Source: an uncultured Oscillospiraceae bacterium
Lineage (GTDB): Bacteria; Bacillota; Clostridia; Oscillospirales; Oscillospiraceae
Length of the DNA: 52,969 nt
Direction: 5' to 3'
Assembly (NCBI GenBank): GCA_910578735.1
Contig: CAJTSQ010000003.1
Span: 1 to 52,969, forward strand
The notes beneath the pieces were generated by a model that had not been told where the DNA came from, made no database searches, and was given only the letters and a program-made list of their open reading frames with translations. Numbering within the stretch: the stretch's first letter is position 1; each line of letters begins with the position of its first letter. Position numbers and translations under genes: made by a program. This document shows, one piece after another, positions 1 to 7,439 of this stretch.

Positions 1-129
1 TTCGCCATCATGTACGGCCACAGCAAGAACCTGCCCCAGATCACCTGGACGGTCATCCTCATCATTGTAATTCTGGTGAGCGTGGTCCAGGCGGTGGGCA
101 GCTATATCGCCAGGAAAGCGGCCCACTAA
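1..129 (+). CDS. metI: Methionine ABC transporter permease, C-terminal end (partial)
   Basis: An open frame runs in from the left edge and stops at a TAA. The visible 42 residues contain one hydrophobic membrane segment (ITWTVILIIVILVSVVQAVG) followed by a short basic tail (YIARKAAH), the normal end of MetI-type permeases of the MetNIQ methionine importer. The next gene, 68 bases downstream on the same strand, is the matching substrate-binding lipoprotein, which supports the assignment. The ATPase gene and most of the permease lie outside the window. With so short a fragment the family call rests mainly on the neighbour. Confidence 0.8.
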   Translation, partial: FAIMYGHSKNLPQITWTVILIIVILVSVVQAVGSYIARKAAH

Positions 130-197
130 CTTTGTCTGTTCTCCCGCCTTTGAACCGGGATAATGGAATATTTGCCCCATTAAAGGAGGAACTTATC

Positions 198-1064
198 ATG
201 AAAACGAAACACGCATTTGCTCTTGCACTGGCTGCGGCCCTGGTCCTTTCCCTGACCGCCTGCGGCGGAAACGGCGGCGGCACCGGTTCCGGCTCTGACC
301 CTGGCCCCGCCTTGGGAAGCGGCAGCAATTCCGCTGAGCCCACTGTGGTCAAGGTGGGAGTAGTGGGGGCCAACAACCAGCAGTGGGACACGGTGAACGA
401 GCTGCTGGCCAAGGACAACATCAAGGTGGAGCTGGTGGAGTTTGCCGAGTACAAGCTGCCCAACAACGCCCTTGACGCCGGAGAGATCGACCTGAACGCC
501 TTCCAGCACAAGGCCTACCTCCAGAAGGAGATCGACGACCTGGGCTATGACGTGGCTGTGCTGGGCGACACCATTGTGGCCCCTCTGTCCCTGTACTCCG
601 ATAAGATCACCGACGTGAGCGAATTGAAGGAGGGGGACAAGATCGCTGTCCCCAGCGACCCCACCAACGAGGGCCGGTGCTTTAAGATTCTGGAGTCCGC
701 CGGTCTGCTGGAGGTGGACCCCGCCGCCGGCTATATGCCCGAGCTGAAGGACATCACCGCCAACCCCCTGAAGCTGGAGTTTGTGGAGGTGGAGGCCGCC
801 AACACCGCTAGCCTGATTCCCGATGTGGCCGCCGCCTTTGTCAATGGGGCCCACGCCATCGACAACGGCCTGAAGATTGACGAGGCGGTTTACACCGAGC
901 AGGTGGAGCCCGGCAGTGATAACCCCTACATCAACATCATCGCCTGCCGCGCCGCCGATTTGGACAACGAGGTCTATCAGAAGGTACTGGCTGCCTACCA
1001 GTCGGAGGAGACTGCCCAGGCCATCCGGGATATCTATCAGGGCACCTACATTCCCGCGTTTTAA
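198..1064 (+). CDS. metQ: Methionine-binding lipoprotein of a MetNIQ importer
   Basis: A 288-residue protein of the NlpA/MetQ family. It starts at an ATG placed 7 bases after AAAGGAGGA; an in-frame upstream ATG at 132 has no ribosome site. Residues 1-20 form a lipoprotein signal peptide with the lipobox LTAC, followed by a low-complexity Gly/Ser linker. The mature part shows the family pattern: VKVGVVGANNQQWDTVNELL, an acidic DLNAFQHKAYL motif and IVAPLSLYSDKI. The lipoprotein would sit on the outer face of the membrane and deliver methionine (or a related amino acid) to the MetI permease encoded just upstream. Length is normal for the family. Ligand specificity within the family cannot be read from the sequence. 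Confidence 0.92.
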   Translation: MKTKHAFALALAAALVLSLTACGGNGGGTGSGSDPGPALGSGSNSAEPTVVKVGVVGANNQQWDTVNELLAKDNIKVELVEFAEYKLPNNALDAGEIDLNAFQHKAYLQKEIDDLGYDVAVLGDTIVAPLSLYSDKITDVSELKEGDKIAVPSDPTNEGRCFKILESAGLLEVDPAAGYMPELKDITANPLKLEFVEVEAANTASLIPDVAAAFVNGAHAIDNGLKIDEAVYTEQVEPGSDNPYINIIACRAADLDNEVYQKVLAAYQSEETAQAIRDIYQGTYIPAF

Positions 1065-1069
1065 AAGCT

Positions 1070-1141
1070 GTTCCCGCCCCCCGGGAGGGGGGATTCTCCC
1101 CCACACAACACTGTTCCCGTCCCCCAGAGGGGGGCGGGAAC
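1070..1141. repeat. Two GC-rich hairpins sharing a GTTCCCG half-site
   Basis: Between metQ and the next gene lie two adjacent C/G-rich segments, each beginning GTTCCCG (1070 and 1113). The second is a clear hairpin, GTTCCCGTCCCCC / GGGGGCGGGAAC, at 1113-1141; the first contains CCCCCCGGGAGGGGGG. No T-run follows, so neither is a canonical terminator. They may slow RNA polymerase or stabilise metQ mRNA, or be remnants of a short interspersed repeat. Confidence 0.5.
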
Positions 1142-1167
1142 AAATCATAATCTTGAGGTGAAGCAAT

Positions 1168-2352
1168 ATGTCGATCCATCCGCTGATTCAACAGGATCAA
1201 GACTATATCATATCCCTGCGCCGCTGGTTTCACAGCCACCCTGAGCTGAGCATGAAGGAATACCAAACCGCCGCCCGGATTGAGGCGGAGCTGAACGCCA
1301 TTGGAGTCCCCACCCGGCGGGTGGGGGAGACTGGAGTGTTGGGCATTCTCCACGGAAAACAGGGACCGGGCAGAAAAATTGTTCTTCGGGCGGACACCGA
1401 CGCCCTGCCCATTCAGGATGAGAAAACCGTCTCCTATGCCTCCCAGTGCCCCAGCGTCATGCACGCCTGCGGCCACGATGCCCATACCGCCGCCCTTCTG
1501 GGGGCAGTTCGGGCGCTGAAACGGCTGGAGGACACCTTCGCGGGAGAAATTGACTTCGTCTTCCAGCCTGGGGAGGAGTACGGCGCGGGGGCTGTCCTCT
1601 TTGTCCGGGATGGGGCTTTGGAGGGGGCGGACCGCTCTTTCGGCGTCCACATGCAGTCTGATCTGCCGGTAGGACAGGTGGCCATGAATCCGGGAGCAGA
1701 AAATGCCTCGGTGGACCATTTTACCATCCGGATCAACGGAAAAAGCGCTCATGTCTCCACCCCGGAACAGGGGGCGGACGCCCTCTATGCCGCCGCTCAA
1801 ATTGTCACAGCGCTCCAGGGCCTGGTGGGACGGCTGAAAAGCCCCACCGACCCAGCCCTCATTGGCGTGGGCGTGCTCCGCGCCGGAGAGGGGTACAACA
1901 TTGTGGCGCGGGATGCAGTGATTGAAGGGACCGTCCGCTGTTTCTCCGAGGAGACACGGGACATGCTTAACAGTAAAATCGCCGAAACGGCCCGGAGCGT
2001 GGCCGCTCTGTACAACACTGCGGCTGAGATTGAAATCAAATCCTTTACCCGGGCCCTTATCAACGATGCGGGAGTTTATGCCGAAACTGTTCCGGTTATT
2101 GAGAAAGTAGTGGGCAAGGGAAATCTGGTGTCCAAGGCCCTCTCCCTGGGCGGGGACGACATGGCGGAGATCATCGCCGCCGTCCCGGGGGTTTACGCAT
2201 TTGTAGGAAGCGGCAGCGACGGCGTTCCAGGTTCCCGGCTGGCCCACCATACCCCCGGCTTTGATATCGATGAGAGATGCCTGGGGATTGCCGCCAGTTT
2301 ATATGCGGAGTCAGCTCTATTTTACCTGAAGCAGGAAGTAAAAAATGTCTAG
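1168..2352 (+). CDS. M20-family amidohydrolase (aminoacylase / N-acyl amino acid deacylase type)
   Basis: 394 residues, typical for the M20D peptidase family that includes hippurate hydrolase, IAA-amino acid hydrolase and N-acetyl-diaminopimelate deacetylase. It has ADTDALP (about residues 73-79), the metal-binding MHACGHDAHTA (about 97-107), the catalytic/metal FQPGEEYGAGA (about 132-142) and a dimerisation insert with INGKSAHVSTPEQGADA. These residues bind two divalent metals and cleave an amide bond. A TTGAGGTGA ribosome site precedes the ATG. It follows metQ on the same strand, so it could release an amino acid from an N-acyl or formyl-methionine-like substrate taken up by the importer; that link is inference. 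Its TAG stop shares the palindrome CTAG with the convergent purF stop. The exact substrate is unknown. Confidence 0.85.
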   Translation: MSIHPLIQQDQDYIISLRRWFHSHPELSMKEYQTAARIEAELNAIGVPTRRVGETGVLGILHGKQGPGRKIVLRADTDALPIQDEKTVSYASQCPSVMHACGHDAHTAALLGAVRALKRLEDTFAGEIDFVFQPGEEYGAGAVLFVRDGALEGADRSFGVHMQSDLPVGQVAMNPGAENASVDHFTIRINGKSAHVSTPEQGADALYAAAQIVTALQGLVGRLKSPTDPALIGVGVLRAGEGYNIVARDAVIEGTVRCFSEETRDMLNSKIAETARSVAALYNTAAEIEIKSFTRALINDAGVYAETVPVIEKVVGKGNLVSKALSLGGDDMAEIIAAVPGVYAFVGSGSDGVPGSRLAHHTPGFDIDERCLGIAASLYAESALFYLKQEVKNV

Positions 2353-3770
2353 CTCCGCTTTTCTGACAGCTTTTGTTCAAAGCGATTCTTCCGGGTATCC
2401 ATAGGGATCGGCGTAGGATAGCGGCCAGTAAAGCAGGCGCTGCAGCAGCCATCCTGCCCGATGAGCGCCCCCAGCCGCTCCACCGGCAGATAGCCCAGGG
2501 AATCCGCCCCGATGATTCGGGCGATTTCCTCCACGCTGTGGCGGCAGGCGATAAGATTTTCTTTGGAGTCGATATCGGTGCCATAAAAGCAGGGATTCAG
2601 GAAAGGGGGAGCGGACACCCGGAGGTGTATCTCCTTGGCCCCCGCCTCCCGGAGCAGGCTGACAATCCGGCCGCTGGTGGTTCCCCGGACGATGGAGTCG
2701 TCCACCAGCACCACCCGTTTGTCTGCCACGCTGTCCCGGACGGCGCTGAGCTTGATCTTCACTTGATCCAGCCGGTGGTCCTGGCCGGGGGCAATGAAGG
2801 TGCGGCCGATGTACTTGTTTTTAATGAGTCCAATTCCGTAGGGAATACCGGAGGCCCGGCTGTAGCCCAGAGCGGCGTCCAGCCCGGAGTCGGGCACCCC
2901 CACTACCACGTCCGCCTGGACGGGGTATGTCTGGGCCAGAATCTCTCCGGCCCGCAGGCGGGCGGCATGGACGGACACCCCGTCGATCACCGAATCCGGG
3001 CGGGCAAAGTAAATGTATTCAAAGATGCAGGGGGTGTGCTCCGCCTTTCCGCAGTGCTCCCGGCGGGAGACAATGCCGTCCCTGGAAAACACCAGGATCT
3101 CTCCCGGCTCCAGGTCCCGGACAAACTCCGCCCCCACTGCCGCCAGAGCGCAGCTCTCCGAGGCCGCGATGTAAGTTCCGTCCGGCCTTTTTCCATAGCA
3201 CAGAGGTCGGAAGCCGTGAGGATCCCGGGCGCAGATCAGCTTCTGGGGAGACATGAGCACCAGGGAGTAGGCCCCCTCCAGCTTGTACATGGCGGCGCTG
3301 AGAGCCTCCTCAATGGAGGGGGCGGACAACCGCTCCTTGGTGACGATATAGGCGATGACCTCAGTGTCGCTGGTGCTGTGGAAGATAGCCCCGGATAGCT
3401 CCAGCTCATTCCGGAGCTGGGCGGCGTTGCTCAGGTTGCCGTTGTGAGCCAATGCCATGCGGCCCTTCTGGTGGTTGACCTCGATGGGCTGGCAGTTGCT
3501 CCGGTTGGAGGCCCCGGTGGTGCCGTAGCGGGTGTGGCCCACCGCCATAGTTCCCTGGGGGAGCCGGTCCAGCGTTTCACTGGAGAACACCTCCCCCACC
3601 AGCCCAAGGTCCTTGTGGGAGGAGAACACCCCGTCATCGTTGACCACGATGCCGCAGCTCTCCTGTCCCCGGTGCTGGAGGGAATAGAGACCGTAGTAGG
3701 CTAGCCGGCCCACATCCCCAGGCCGGGGGCTTATAAGGCCAAAGACGCCGCATTCCTCGTGAATACTCAT
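2349..3770 (-). CDS. purF: Amidophosphoribosyltransferase (first step of purine synthesis)
   Basis: 473 residues. The start chosen gives MSIHEECGVFG: the Ntn-hydrolase nucleophile Cys follows a six-residue propeptide, as in Bacillus-type PurF, and GGAGG lies 8 bases upstream. The same frame stays open for 30 more codons upstream, but that extension has no ribosome site. The N-terminal glutaminase half carries GHTRYGTTG and LAHNGNL; the C-terminal phosphoribosyltransferase half has the PRPP loop VVLVDDSIVRGTTS. A Cys-rich C-terminus (GCCSACF, with an earlier IACRHS) marks the [4Fe-4S] class of the enzyme, which is oxygen sensitive. It converts PRPP and glutamine to phosphoribosylamine. No other pur genes are adjacent. 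Confidence 0.96.
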   Translation of the reverse strand: MSIHEECGVFGLISPRPGDVGRLAYYGLYSLQHRGQESCGIVVNDDGVFSSHKDLGLVGEVFSSETLDRLPQGTMAVGHTRYGTTGASNRSNCQPIEVNHQKGRMALAHNGNLSNAAQLRNELELSGAIFHSTSDTEVIAYIVTKERLSAPSIEEALSAAMYKLEGAYSLVLMSPQKLICARDPHGFRPLCYGKRPDGTYIAASESCALAAVGAEFVRDLEPGEILVFSRDGIVSRREHCGKAEHTPCIFEYIYFARPDSVIDGVSVHAARLRAGEILAQTYPVQADVVVGVPDSGLDAALGYSRASGIPYGIGLIKNKYIGRTFIAPGQDHRLDQVKIKLSAVRDSVADKRVVLVDDSIVRGTTSGRIVSLLREAGAKEIHLRVSAPPFLNPCFYGTDIDSKENLIACRHSVEEIARIIGADSLGYLPVERLGALIGQDGCCSACFTGRYPTPIPMDTRKNRFEQKLSEKRS

Positions 3771-3790
3771 CGTGATACCTCCGTGTTGTG

Positions 3791-3831
3791 AAAAATAAAT
3801 GCGCCCGGCCAGCGTTTCCACTGTCCGGGCG
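3791..3831 (-). terminator. Hairpin with T-rich tail between the micropeptide genes and purF
   Basis: On the minus strand CGCCCGG pairs with CCGGGCG (arms at 3825-3831 and 3802-3808) around a 16-base loop, followed by CATTTATTTTTC. It could end the short transcript carrying the two upstream micropeptides or act as an attenuator for purF, whose start is 21 bases beyond the tail. The stem is only 7 bp, so termination may be partial. Confidence 0.45.
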
Positions 3832-3878
3832 TTGGCTTCGGTGATGGATGGATCACACAAAGATTGGAGAGGACAAAC

Positions 3879-3935
3879 TCAGCGGGAGAAGGTCCCGTAG
3901 TACTCTGACAGGAAGTCAACCAGCTTTTTCATCAT
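3879..3935 (-). CDS. Micropeptide of 18 residues, paralogue of the next upstream micropeptide
   Basis: A very short frame reading MMKKLVDFLSEYYGTFSR then TGA. It is preceded by a consensus ribosome site, GGAGG, 5 bases before the first ATG and 8 before the second, much better than chance for so short a frame. It shares the order MKK...LS...YY-x-[ST]-FS with the 24-residue peptide encoded 33 bases upstream, which argues that both are translated and related. Both are short, basic at the N-terminus and aromatic near the C-terminus. No function is recognised. Possible roles are a regulatory leader peptide for purF, a small membrane-active peptide or a signalling peptide; none is shown by the sequence. 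Confidence 0.55.
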   Translation of the reverse strand: MMKKLVDFLSEYYGTFSR

Positions 3936-3968
3936 CAATTCCTCCTTCTGTTTGTTCAGGTATCCTGG

Positions 3969-4043
3969 TTAAAAGTCCATGGAGAACGACTTGTAGTAGC
4001 CGGTCAGCATGGCGGACAGCTTCTCAAAGAATGTCTTTTTCAT
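3969..4043 (-). CDS. Micropeptide of 24 residues, paralogue of the adjacent micropeptide
   Basis: An ATG 8 bases after GGAGGA opens a 24-codon frame ending in TAA. The peptide begins MKKTFFEKLSAML and ends with YYKSFSMDF. Compared with the 18-residue peptide just downstream, MKK, LS and YYxxFS line up with one gap, so the pair looks like a duplication. The region between the LysR terminator and purF contains nothing else coding. A candidate extended -10 promoter lies about 65 bases upstream. The peptide could form an amphipathic helix, but it has no clear membrane segment. Function is not recognised. Confidence 0.55.
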   Translation of the reverse strand: MKKTFFEKLSAMLTGYYKSFSMDF

Positions 4044-4106
4044 GGTCAGTTCCTCCACTTTCTTGTAATTTGATTTGTTTTTTCTCTATCTCCCTTGGAT
4101 GCTCTT

Positions 4107-4135
4107 ATCTTAGCACAGCTTTGAGGAAAAAGGAA
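4107..4135 (-). promoter_or_regulatory. Candidate promoter of the micropeptide/purF leader, with a nearby palindrome
   Basis: On the minus strand TGCTAAGAT is a good extended -10 element (-10 hexamer at 4107-4112); the -35 position (TTCCTT) is weak, which suggests an activator. Immediately upstream, 4141-4176 is AT-rich and contains the inverted repeat ATATC-TAAAC-GATAT plus related GATATA/CATATC half-sites, a plausible operator. The regulator is unknown; the LysR protein encoded just upstream is one candidate. Confidence 0.45.
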
Positions 4136-4178
4136 ATACATATATCATTGCGGTTACTATATCGTTTAGATATGATAA

Positions 4179-4202
4179 GCCCCCGCGCCATTGCGCGGGG
4201 GC
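4179..4202 (-). terminator. Intrinsic terminator of the LysR gene
   Basis: A perfect 10-bp stem, GCCCCCGCGC / GCGCGGGGGC with a 4-base loop, begins 10 bases after the LysR stop codon on the minus strand and is followed by TTATCATAT. It separates the LysR transcript from the micropeptide region. Confidence 0.8.
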
Positions 4203-4211
4203 TGCCTGCCG

Positions 4212-5108
4212 CTATGACTTCGCAGGGCATTCCTCCAGGAAATCTTGGACATAGCGGATAAATTCCCGGGTCAGCCCGGAAGGGGGCTGACCCTTATTCC
4301 AGACAAGAATGTACTCCGCCTGGCGGGCGGGCTGTACCACCACTTTGGACACCACCAGCCCGTTGGACACCCCAAGAGTCTGGGGAAAGATGCTGACCCC
4401 CACCCCCTGGCTGCTCAGGGCCACCGCGTCCATATAGTTGGACATCTCGCAGAGGATCTGAGGTTCTGCCCCGATCTCTCCGAACCAGCGGCGGATGGAC
4501 TCGATCCGGGATTTGCGGCTGGGGACGATGAGCGGCTCGCCCACCAGGCTGGACAGAGAGACGGTGTCCCCCGGCCCCTGTGCCAAGGGGTGGCCCGGGT
4601 GGAGCATGGCGGCCCAGGGCTCCTGGCCCACGGGGAAGCCCTCCAGGTGTTCGGTGTCGTAGGGGGCGGCGATGACGGCCAGGTCGGCCAGTCCCTTGTG
4701 CAGCCGGTCCAGCACATCATCGCTGCTGCCGTTCCACAGGTTGTAACGCACCAGGGGGAACTCCTCCCGAAAGCCGGCAATCCATTGGGCGGCCAGGAAG
4801 GGGGCGCGGCCCTCCACCATGCTTAGGTAGACGGTGCCCGTCATCCCCTCCCGCAGGCTGGCAATCTCCTGCCGGGTCTTGTCCGCCAGCTCCTGCATCT
4901 GGAGCGCCCGGCGCAGCAGGAGGGCCCCTTCCTCAGTGAGTTCCAGATGCCGCTTGCCCCGGATAAAGAGCCGGACCCCCAGTTCCTCCTCCAGGGCCTT
5001 GATCTGGTTGCTCAGGGGCGGCTGGCTCATGTTCAGCTTTTCCGCCGCTCGGGTGATGTTCAGTTCCCGGGCCACGACGGTAAAATAGCGCAAGGTGCGC
5101 AGCTCCAT
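4212..5108 (-). CDS. LysR-family transcriptional regulator
   Basis: 298 residues, standard LysR length. Residues 1-65 form the winged helix-turn-helix (MELRTLRYFTVVARELNITR, AAEKLNMSQPPLSNQIKALE, LGVRLF), followed by the linker helix and a periplasmic-binding-protein-like effector domain with LPLVRYNLWNGSSDD and VALSSQGVGVSIFPQTL. Such proteins bind a small co-inducer and usually control a neighbouring gene as well as themselves. The gene lies on the minus strand, downstream of glmS and upstream of the micropeptide/purF region; GGAGGGG precedes its ATG. No effector can be assigned. Confidence 0.9.
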   Translation of the reverse strand: MELRTLRYFTVVARELNITRAAEKLNMSQPPLSNQIKALEEELGVRLFIRGKRHLELTEEGALLLRRALQMQELADKTRQEIASLREGMTGTVYLSMVEGRAPFLAAQWIAGFREEFPLVRYNLWNGSSDDVLDRLHKGLADLAVIAAPYDTEHLEGFPVGQEPWAAMLHPGHPLAQGPGDTVSLSSLVGEPLIVPSRKSRIESIRRWFGEIGAEPQILCEMSNYMDAVALSSQGVGVSIFPQTLGVSNGLVVSKVVVQPARQAEYILVWNKGQPPSGLTREFIRYVQDFLEECPAKS

Positions 5109-5139
5109 GACATCCCCTCCCTGTGTTACCTCATCTGTA

Positions 5140-6975
5140 TTATTCCACTGTCACGCTCTTGGCCAGGTTCCGGGGCTTGTCGATGTCACAGCCACGCATG
5201 AGGGCCACATAGTAGGCGAAGAGCTGGAGGGGGACCACGCCCAGGACGGGGAGGAGCAGCGCGTGGATCTCAGGGATCGTCATCACCGAGTCGGCGGTGC
5301 GGGCCATCTCCTCCCGATGGGGTGCCGTGGCGAGGGCCAGCACACTGGCCCCTCGGGCCTTTACCTCCACCACGTTGCTCATGGCTTTGGCAAACAGAAC
5401 TTCATAGGTACTCAGAGCCACCACAAGGGTGCCGTCCTCAATGAGGCTGATGGTGCCGTGCTTCAGCTCTCCGGAAGCATAGGCCTCTGAGTGGATGTAG
5501 GAGATCTCCTTCAGCTTTAGGGAGCCCTCCAGGCCCAGGGCGTAGTCCAGATTGCGGCCGATGAAGAAGATGGAGTCGTGGTTAAAATATTGGGACGCAA
5601 AATACTGAATGTCGTCCCGGCGGGAGAGGACCTCCTCCATTTTGCCGGGCAGCTCCTGGAAGGCGGCAAGCATGGCGCGGCAGTCCTCCTCCGGGACGGT
5701 ACCCAACTGCCGGGCCAGCCACAGGGCCAGCAGAGACAGCAGAGCCAGCTGGGTGGTGTAGGCCTTAGTGGTGGCCACGGCAATCTCCGGTCCTGCCCAG
5801 GTGTAGAGGACCTGGTCCGACTCCCGGGCGATGGAGGAGCCCACCACGTTGACGATGGACAGGATGTGTCCTCCCAGCCTCCTGGCCTCCCGCAGGGCGG
5901 CCATGGTGTCCAGGGTCTCTCCCGACTGGCTGATGACAATGACCAGGGTGTGTTCGTCTACGATGGGAGCCATGTACCGGAATTCGGAGCCCAGGGCCAC
6001 CTCCACCGGGATGCGGGTGAGCCGCTCCAGGTGGTACTTGCCTACCATGCCCACATGGTAGCTGGAGCCGCAGGCCACGATGTAGATGCGGCGCATGGAT
6101 CTGATGTACTCCTCGTCGAGGGAGAAGTCTTCAAAGACGATTTCCCCCTCCCGGATGCGGGGGGAGAGGCACCGGCGCAGAGCGTCGGGCTGCTCCATGA
6201 TCTCCTTGAACATGAAGTGTTCGTACCCGCCCTTCTCGGCGGCATCGATCTCCCAGTCCACGGTGACAGTCTCTTTTTCGATGGGCTGCATCAGGTGGTT
6301 GTAGCACCGGATTCCCTCCCGGGTGAGGACGGCCAGTTCCCCGTCCTCCATGTAGCCCACCCTTCGGGTGTGGCGCAGGATGGCAGTGACGTCGCTGGCG
6401 ATGAAATTGCATCCCTCGCCGTAGCCTAAAATGAGCGGGCTGTCCTTGCGGACGGCTACAATCTGGCCGGGGCAGTCGGCACACAGGATGCCCAGGGCGT
6501 AGGCCCCCTGAATGCGGTGGAGTACCCGGCCCACGGCGGCTAAGAGATCGCCTTGATAGAAGTACTCGATGAGCTGGGCCACCACCTCGGTGTCGGTTTC
6601 CGAGGTGAAGGGGACTCCCTGGGCCGTCAAAAAGGCCTTCAGCTCGGCGTAGTTCTCAATGATACCGTTGTGGACCACGGCGATCCGGCCGCTGCGGCTC
6701 ACTTGCGGGTGGGAGTTGACATCGCTGGGGGCACCGTGGGTGGCCCAGCGGGTGTGCCCCACCCCCACGGTGCTGTCCAGGTCCGCGCCCCCGTGGAGCT
6801 GGTCAGACAACACCTGGAGCCGTCCCTTGGCCTTGCGGACAGCCAGGGAGCCCGTCCCGGCGTCGAACACCGCCACCCCGGCGGAGTCATATCCCCGGTA
6901 CTCCAGGCGGGACAGGCCCTCCAGCAGGATGGGGGCGGCCTGTTCTTTGCCGATATAGCCTACAATTCCGCACAT
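5140..6975 (-). CDS. glmS: Glutamine-fructose-6-phosphate aminotransferase (isomerising)
   Basis: 611 residues. The start is the ATG giving MCGIVGYIG, since the catalytic Cys must follow Met; GGAGG lies 10 bases upstream, and a longer frame upstream is the ribozyme leader. The N-terminal glutaminase domain has GHTRWATHG and VVHNGIIEN. Two SIS domains follow, with ACGSSYHVG and VIVISQSGETLDT in the first and IGRNLDYALGLEGSLKLKEI in the second, and the protein ends in DKPRNLAKSVTVE. It makes glucosamine-6-phosphate from fructose-6-phosphate and glutamine, the entry point to peptidoglycan amino sugars. Expression is controlled by the glmS ribozyme in its leader. Confidence 0.97.
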   Translation of the reverse strand: MCGIVGYIGKEQAAPILLEGLSRLEYRGYDSAGVAVFDAGTGSLAVRKAKGRLQVLSDQLHGGADLDSTVGVGHTRWATHGAPSDVNSHPQVSRSGRIAVVHNGIIENYAELKAFLTAQGVPFTSETDTEVVAQLIEYFYQGDLLAAVGRVLHRIQGAYALGILCADCPGQIVAVRKDSPLILGYGEGCNFIASDVTAILRHTRRVGYMEDGELAVLTREGIRCYNHLMQPIEKETVTVDWEIDAAEKGGYEHFMFKEIMEQPDALRRCLSPRIREGEIVFEDFSLDEEYIRSMRRIYIVACGSSYHVGMVGKYHLERLTRIPVEVALGSEFRYMAPIVDEHTLVIVISQSGETLDTMAALREARRLGGHILSIVNVVGSSIARESDQVLYTWAGPEIAVATTKAYTTQLALLSLLALWLARQLGTVPEEDCRAMLAAFQELPGKMEEVLSRRDDIQYFASQYFNHDSIFFIGRNLDYALGLEGSLKLKEISYIHSEAYASGELKHGTISLIEDGTLVVALSTYEVLFAKAMSNVVEVKARGASVLALATAPHREEMARTADSVMTIPEIHALLLPVLGVVPLQLFAYYVALMRGCDIDKPRNLAKSVTVE

Positions 6976-7009
6976 ATTCAATTTTCCTCCTTGTGCCTGC
7001 TGCTGATCC

Positions 7010-7035
7010 GGTATCCTGCCGAAGGCGGGGATACC
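7010..7035 (-). promoter_or_regulatory. Hairpin between the glmS ribozyme and the glmS start
   Basis: GGTATCC pairs perfectly with GGATACC around a CCGCC-TTCG-GCA apical loop, 35 bases before the glmS start codon. It directly follows the ribozyme and may be its last helix or a separate mRNA-stabilising stem. Confidence 0.45.
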
Positions 7036-7252
7036 CTGGCCGCAGCAGGGAAAATAGGAGGGCAAACTCGCAGCCATTTGACCTCGTTCTCCGGTCACGG
7101 CCCTTTTGTCCCGCGGTTGCCCGTGGGCTTTGTGGACCGTGTACGCACCCGGAGCCGGCGCGGAGGGGCATCCGCCGAAACCTTCGATTCTCCCCTCACC
7201 TCGTCGTCCTGCCAGGCTCCCTCTGGGAGGGTATTGGCGGGTGCTGGCGCTT
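7036..7252 (-). ncRNA. glmS self-cleaving ribozyme / riboswitch
   Basis: Read on the minus strand, the leader of glmS carries the diagnostic conserved segments of the glmS ribozyme in order: AGAAGCGCCAG at the 5' end, GACGACGAGG, AATCGAAGGTTTCGGCGGAT with CCCCTCC, and ACCGGAGAACGAGGTCAAA. In this family the RNA cuts itself between A and G at the start of GCGCC (here between 7251 and 7250) when glucosamine-6-phosphate binds, and the cut mRNA is degraded, giving feedback control. The 5' boundary is firm; the 3' boundary is approximate. Confidence 0.93.
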
Positions 7253-7334
7253 CTGATGGGCTGGGCCCATGGCCTCCTTTCTCTCTGCGATGTATGAGTG
7301 TATGCGGTATGCACATTGTCCCATACGTCTGCTT

Positions 7335-7363
7335 ATTATACGAGACAAGCTGCCGGATGTAAA
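7335..7363 (-). promoter_or_regulatory. Vegetative promoter of glmS
   Basis: Minus-strand TTTACA, a 17-base spacer and a perfect TATAAT. Transcription would start near 7328, about 75 bases before the ribozyme cleavage site. It is back to back with the galM promoter. Confidence 0.85.
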
Positions 7364-7377
7364 GTACAATTTGAAAA

Positions 7378-7406
7378 TTGCCTTTTGAGGGCGGGTGTGT
7401 TATACT
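7378..7406 (+). promoter_or_regulatory. Promoter of galM
   Basis: TTGCCT, 17-base spacer, TATACT on the plus strand, ending 33 bases before the galM start codon. It is divergent from the glmS promoter with only 14 bases between the two -35 elements. Confidence 0.75.
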
Positions 7407-7439
7407 GGTCACAGCAGATCAAAACAAGGAGGCCAAACG

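Noticed and set aside
3771..3860. Thirty-codon N-terminal extension of purF
   Set aside because: It would bury the Cys nucleophile behind a long propeptide, has no ribosome site and contains the hairpin with T-rich tail.
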